Part shown: positions 6,499 through 9,376 of the stretch, one piece after another
How positions within the stretch are numbered: position 1 is the stretch's first letter
Layout: each line of letters begins with the position of its first letter
Source of the DNA: Pyrodictiaceae archaeon
Lineage (GTDB): Archaea; Thermoproteota; Thermoprotei_A; Sulfolobales; Pyrodictiaceae
Reading direction: 5' to 3'
Assembly (NCBI GenBank): GCA_027046105.1
Contig: JALTZQ010000225.1
Location: 1-9,376 of the forward strand
DNA length: 9,376 nucleotides
The notes under the pieces: model-generated
The model's database searches: none
Seen by the model: the letters and a program-made list of their open reading frames with translations, nothing else
What the model was told of the DNA's origin: nothing
Position numbers and translations under genes: made by a program

Positions 6499-8067
6499 TT
6501 ACCCGGGTAAAGATATCGGGCCCACAATTTTAATCCCTTCCTTTCTAGCCAGCAATGTCACATATTCTGCAAGTTCCCTAGACCACTCCTCACTGTTAGT
6601 ATAGACTATTACCTCGTCGTAGTTATGGTGCTTTATGTAAGCTATGATTTGCTTAGCCGTCTCCTCAATAACTATCTTGTTTGGGTTTCGCGTATATTCG
6701 TGTTGAGAAAGTGGATAAGTCTCAGCTAGCTCTTCCGGTATTATAGCTAGGAATGGCGCGTAGCCTACTATGTGTAATTGAGGATACATTTTTTTCAGTA
6801 AACGATATGGCTTCGAGGTTGTTACTGGTTTTTCCTCTGATGATACAGGAAATAATACTAGTTTTTTGCTTGTGTTTCGCGGTCGGTAAGATGATAGTAG
6901 TTTTCGATAATGTCTTTGTATATGTGGTCTCCAGAGTGATTCCTCGCTGTAAAGGAATATGCCGTGAACTTCTCCTCCTTTAACTCCTGGTGCACGCTTC
7001 TCGAGATAATCGACATATTTGTGGAACAGCCTAAAAGCTGTATGTATTGATGGATGAGCACGTGATTTCTCCTCAAGTAGTTCCCATAGTCTACCTTCTC
7101 TTATTGCTGTTTTAACTTCGTTTATTGCTTGTCTTAGCACATATAGGTTATGTTGTGCTAGTAGACGTGTACGTTCTGGTTTCGGCAATTCCATCAAATC
7201 CTTGGGCTCACGTTTTACACATACGGGACAACTACAAGGGAAATAGTCTAGATCATGTAGCCTATATGTTCTGGAGGGGGTCATGTACCTATCGTCTCTC
7301 GCATAAAGGATGTACGAGGCTGAATCAAACATGTCAACACCCAACGCGACAACAAAAGGTATTATCATTGGATGACCGGCACCGAATAAGTGAAGAGGTT
7401 TCTGCTCTGGCAGTATACTTCTAACAGTAAATACCATTTCAACTATTGTGCTATAGTCGTAACGTTCTAGTGATATTGTTGGGCTACCTAGAGCATATAA
7501 TTGGTATTTGGGAAGTTTCGCTGATTCTAAAGCACTATACTTAACAAGGTCTATGTATGGTCCTCCTTGTACTGGTAAAGTCCAGACACGGTTTTCCACA
7601 TCAATTAACTCTAGGGCTTGCACTGCTCGTCTAAGCGTTTCCTTGACCCCATACTCTGCTTGTTGCCTATCCTTCGATGCACCTGTAGGAACATCTAGGA
7701 TAACAGCTATGTCGCTACCTATCCTTTGCTGAAACTCTATTATTTCTCTTGGGCTTACATGTACTCGTCCATAACGTAATAGCTGGTATGCGCCAGAATC
7801 TGTCATTACTATACTGCTTACCCCAAGTAATTCGTGCACGCCCTTTTCTATAGCCTCTTCACGTCTACGGAGCCAGAGGAGGTAAGCATTGGTTATCACC
7901 GCGCGAAAACCGGTTTCAATGATTTCTTTTGTGCTAAGTTCTTGTCGTAAAGGGTCTATCACTGGCAATAGTGCTGGTGTTTCAAGTACTCCGTGAGGTG
8001 TATATAGTCTTCCTATTCTGGCCGCTAGGTCAATATCCTTTATTTCAAATGAGCCTATGGTTTTCAT
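6499..8067 (-). CDS. tgtA: Archaeosine tRNA-guanine transglycosylase (ArcTGT), lacking the C-terminal PUA
   Basis: The enzyme swaps guanine-15 in the D-loop of archaeal tRNAs for the 7-deazaguanine precursor preQ0, the entry step to archaeosine. Of 522 residues, about 1-345 are the catalytic TIM barrel: VMTDSGAYQLLRYG at 87-100 with the conserved Asp of TDSG, VILDVPTG at 122-129, LPVQGGPYIDLV at 164-175, HLFGAGHP at 226-233, and GVDMFDSASY at 243-252 with the nucleophile-bearing box. Zinc ligands are C278, C280, C283 (CSCPVC) and H306 (AQHN). Residues about 350-522 form a further domain (IIPEELAETYPLSQHEY at 442-458) related to that following the barrel in full-length ArcTGT and ArcS. The C2 and PUA modules expected after it are absent. 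ATG 8067 overlaps the SmAP3 stop (ATGA) with GAGGAG (8083-8078) upstream, so the pair is coupled. The stop lies in the 12-base palindrome at 6499-6510. Confidence 0.95.
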   Translation of the reverse strand: MKTIGSFEIKDIDLAARIGRLYTPHGVLETPALLPVIDPLRQELSTKEIIETGFRAVITNAYLLWLRRREEAIEKGVHELLGVSSIVMTDSGAYQLLRYGRVHVSPREIIEFQQRIGSDIAVILDVPTGASKDRQQAEYGVKETLRRAVQALELIDVENRVWTLPVQGGPYIDLVKYSALESAKLPKYQLYALGSPTISLERYDYSTIVEMVFTVRSILPEQKPLHLFGAGHPMIIPFVVALGVDMFDSASYILYARDDRYMTPSRTYRLHDLDYFPCSCPVCVKREPKDLMELPKPERTRLLAQHNLYVLRQAINEVKTAIREGRLWELLEEKSRAHPSIHTAFRLFHKYVDYLEKRAPGVKGGEVHGIFLYSEESLWRPHIQRHYRKLLSSYRPRNTSKKLVLFPVSSEEKPVTTSKPYRLLKKMYPQLHIVGYAPFLAIIPEELAETYPLSQHEYTRNPNKIVIEETAKQIIAYIKHHNYDEVIVYTNSEEWSRELAEYVTLLARKEGIKIVGPISLPG

Positions 8068-8519
8068 TGCGGTTGTTCTCCTCTAGCCTTGGCATCAAGA
8101 TACTCTTTGAGAGCATGACTTATACGGGGCACTAATGGCCCCGCACCCTCCACGCCCTCAGCAGTCACTCGTATACTGTTCAGTACAACCACTACACCAG
8201 CTTCTTGGTAAACTCTTACAGTATCCGGTCTTAAGCCAAGCTTCTTTACTATGTAATTGGCGAATTCTTGTGGATCAAAGAGGCTTACCTCTAGTGCACG
8301 CAGCTCAGCAAGTACAGTACCCCTGATGAAAACTCTTGGATACTTGTCCCCTCTACTTGTTTTCGCATCGGCTAAAACCAAGTTAAGGTCGGGATGATCA
8401 AACCCTATCAGTGTGCCCTCATAACTCACTCCATTAGTGAGTACAGCTACTACGCGTTTACCAAGCAAGTTATTTAGCTCTGATAAGAGTCTTCTTGTAC
8501 CCGTAGGTACATAGCTCAA
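8064..8519 (-). CDS. Sm-like archaeal protein with C-terminal extension (SmAP3 type)
   Basis: This is an RNA-binding ring protein of the Sm/LSm superfamily. Residues about 14-52 hold the Sm1 motif (LLGKRVVAVLTNGVSYEGTL, then DHPDLNLVLADA with the Asp-x-Asn signature near 44-46). Residues about 62-74 hold Sm2 (RVFIRGTVLAELR with the IRG core). A second, non-Sm alpha/beta domain of about 70 residues follows (DPQEFANYIVKKLGL, RVYQEAGVVVVLNSIRVTAEGV, ISHALKEYLDA). At 151 residues it is twice the length of an ordinary SmAP and matches the two-domain SmAP3 class known from Pyrobaculum. The TTG start at 8519-8517 is supported by AGGTGA (8531-8526) 6 bases upstream, an in-frame TGA at 8528-8526, and the absence of any nearby ATG. 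The stop overlaps the tgtA start by ATGA. Its RNA clients are not known; coupling with tgtA hints at tRNA or a related RNA. Confidence 0.9.
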   Translation of the reverse strand: MSYVPTGTRRLLSELNNLLGKRVVAVLTNGVSYEGTLIGFDHPDLNLVLADAKTSRGDKYPRVFIRGTVLAELRALEVSLFDPQEFANYIVKKLGLRPDTVRVYQEAGVVVVLNSIRVTAEGVEGAGPLVPRISHALKEYLDAKARGEQPQ

Positions 8520-8617
8520 TTGTTTTCACCTAGTTTTCACGCTTCTACTCTCGCCACAATTAATACCTCCCTCCCCAGGATAACACTGCTGCATTGGCTA
8601 TTGAGAGGTGTCTTGGG
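8520..8617. promoter_or_regulatory. Shared divergent promoter core of SmAP3 and rpoG
   Basis: The near-palindromic AATTAATA at 8558-8565 is the only AT-rich TATA-like element in a GC-richer gap and could serve both directions. Rightward it predicts transcription from about 8588, a 30-base leader and ATG 8618. Leftward it predicts transcription from about 8536, a 17-base leader holding AGGTGA, and TTG 8519. A pyrimidine tract CCTCCCTCCCC (8567-8577) adjoins it on the rpoG side. GTTTTCAC occurs twice at 8522-8529 and 8533-8540, giving an 11-base period next to the SmAP3 start. Only visual evidence supports promoter function. Confidence 0.45.
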
Positions 8618-9001
8618 ATGACGAAGCCTCTCCTGGAGTTTCGGGGCCGTGTTGTATCTATTGAAAGGGAACTAATTCCCAAAATGCACTTGTGTAGGAT
8701 AGAGTCCGATGATAAAAAAATCATTGTAGAAATGGATCTACACGAGGATATTGTCCTCTACAATATTGGCGATGAACTATACTTCGCTCTTTACAGGGAA
8801 AACCCCGTATATATTGAAGGTAAAGACTTTGTTGGCAAAGCAACCGTTGCAAGCATTAAGGAGGGTGAAGACAAGTACAGTATCCTCCTATCTATAGGTG
8901 GACTCTTGACAGTAATCCACATTAGCAAGTCGATAAAGCTCGAGTTAACACCTACGGAGAAAATCTATCTGGTGGTATCACGAGAAAGAAGTAGAGGTTA
9001 A
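8618..9001 (+). CDS. rpoG: DNA-directed RNA polymerase subunit G (Rpo8, eukaryotic Rpb8 orthologue)
   Basis: Archaeal Rpo8/RpoG is a small beta-barrel (OB-fold) subunit found mainly in crenarchaeal and korarchaeal RNA polymerases and orthologous to eukaryotic Rpb8. From ATG 8618 the protein has 127 residues, close to the family length. It reads as successive strands: FRGRVVSIEREL, KKIIVEMDL, the turn YNIGDELYFALYRE, FVGKATVASIKEG and YSILLSIGGLLTVIHISK. The last contains the Gly-Gly-Leu-Leu that resembles the Rpb8 signature. The ATG is chosen over the in-frame TTG at 8594 because GAGGTG (8605-8610) sits 7 bases before it, and the extra eight residues (MAIERCLG) would carry the binding site in their codons. 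It diverges from the SmAP3-tgtA pair. Its TAA (8999-9001) interlocks with the stop of the convergent gene. Identification rests on pattern recognition of a weakly conserved family. Confidence 0.8.
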   Translation: MTKPLLEFRGRVVSIERELIPKMHLCRIESDDKKIIVEMDLHEDIVLYNIGDELYFALYRENPVYIEGKDFVGKATVASIKEGEDKYSILLSIGGLLTVIHISKSIKLELTPTEKIYLVVSRERSRG

Positions 9002-9360
9002 TGTCTTATCATTGCCACTACCAACCCTAATATAAAGCCTACCGACGGAGGCCCCACGGTTAGTAGCCCTAATACTTGCAATAGTGACATAACAGTATCT
9101 TTGATTTTTACAGCTTCTTCACCCAGTATTTGTATTAGATCTTCTGTTGTCAATCCAAGACTCCAAACATTAAGTACCATTCCAAGTATCAATATCGCTA
9201 TAAAGGACATTATGTATTTAGCAACCTTTACAGCTAGATAGCCAAGTGCAAATCCTAATAGGAATTGTGTTGCTACTGCCATTAACAGTACTGGATTCTG
9301 CATCGCGGTTTCTAGTAGCGTCATTAGCGTCTCATTACCTGTCGGAATAGCTGTCTCCAA
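8998..9360 (-). CDS. Small integral membrane protein, possibly FUN14-like (start may lie beyond the window)
   Basis: The 120-residue reading from TTG 9360-9358 has hydrophobic segments at about 24-45 (LLMAVATQFLLGFALGYLAV), 48-68 (KYIMSFIAILILGMVLNVWSL) and 96-117 (VLGLLTVGPPSVGFILGLVV), separated by a short amphipathic stretch (TTEDLIQILGEEAVKIKDTV). The first Gly-rich segment followed by Lys residues, the middle loop and the final Pro/Gly-rich segment recall FUN14-family proteins, but the match is weak and the molecular role unknown. GGGTG (9372-9368) lies 7 bases before the TTG and supports it; an ATG at 9324 (MTLLETAM) is the alternative. No in-frame stop occurs between 9360 and the window edge, so a longer N-terminus cannot be excluded. 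The TAA (9000-8998) overlaps the rpoG stop. Confidence 0.65.
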   Translation of the reverse strand: METAIPTGNETLMTLLETAMQNPVLLMAVATQFLLGFALGYLAVKVAKYIMSFIAILILGMVLNVWSLGLTTEDLIQILGEEAVKIKDTVMSLLQVLGLLTVGPPSVGFILGLVVAMIRH

Positions 9361-9376
9361 CCATATACACCCATGT

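Noticed and set aside
6499..6510. Perfect 12-base palindrome TTACCCGGGTAA at the tgtA stop, considered as terminator or operator
   Set aside because: A stem with no loop and no T-run cannot act as a usual terminator; about two perfect 12-base palindromes are expected by chance in a window this size, and the bases are mostly codons of tgtA.
8594..8617. TTG at 8594 as the rpoG start
   Set aside because: ATG 8618 has a well-placed GAGGTG, and the extension would be encoded by the leader that carries this site.

Overview
The window looks like chromosomal DNA of a hyperthermophilic crenarchaeon (Thermoproteota; a Desulfurococcales/Pyrodictiaceae-type genome would fit, but the genus cannot be settled from sequence reading). 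The evidence is the combination of an archaeosine tRNA-guanine transglycosylase, an SmAP3-type Sm protein, an Rpb8-like RNA polymerase subunit G (in archaea known mainly from Crenarchaeota and Korarchaeota), a PAC2 proteasome-assembly protein and an archaeal pilus/archaellum-type ATPase plus TadC-like membrane protein. Several starts carry GAGGT/AGGTGA-type ribosome binding sites, and GTG/TTG starts are used.

Layout. (1) Positions 1-317, minus strand: the N-terminus of an exported protein cut by the window edge. (2) 318-551: a divergent intergenic region with candidate promoters and a tiny ribosome-binding-site-equipped ORF. (3) 552-4179, plus: a two-gene motor module, a secretion/pilus ATPase followed by its polytopic FlaJ/TadC-like platform; a hairpin lies directly after the ATPase stop. 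(4) 4223-5098, minus: an unrecognised two-domain cytosolic protein. (5) 5202-6457, plus: a C2+PUA RNA-binding module protein overlapping a PAC2 protein by ATGA. (6) 8519-6499, minus: SmAP3 overlapping tgtA by ATGA. (7) 8618-9001, plus: rpoG, divergent from SmAP3 over a shared AT-rich promoter core. (8) 9360-8998, minus: a small membrane protein whose stop codon interlocks with that of rpoG.

How the genes fit together. The right half is an RNA-biology neighbourhood: Sm protein, tRNA modification enzyme, RNA polymerase subunit. The TgtA here ends without the C-terminal C2/PUA modules found in full-length euryarchaeal enzymes, and the gene at 5202-5708 looks like exactly that missing part, encoded about 0.8 kb away on the opposite strand. 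The most attractive reading is a split archaeosine transglycosylase. The partner PUA gene is translationally coupled to a PAC2 protein whose last three residues (Val-Tyr-Met) form a terminal HbYX proteasome-docking motif. The left half is a pilus-type export motor without pilins or prepilin peptidase in view; the divergent exported protein may or may not belong to it.

No tRNA, rRNA, CRISPR array, insertion sequence or integrase was seen. The genes are tightly packed; the longest stretch without a recognised gene is about 234 bases.
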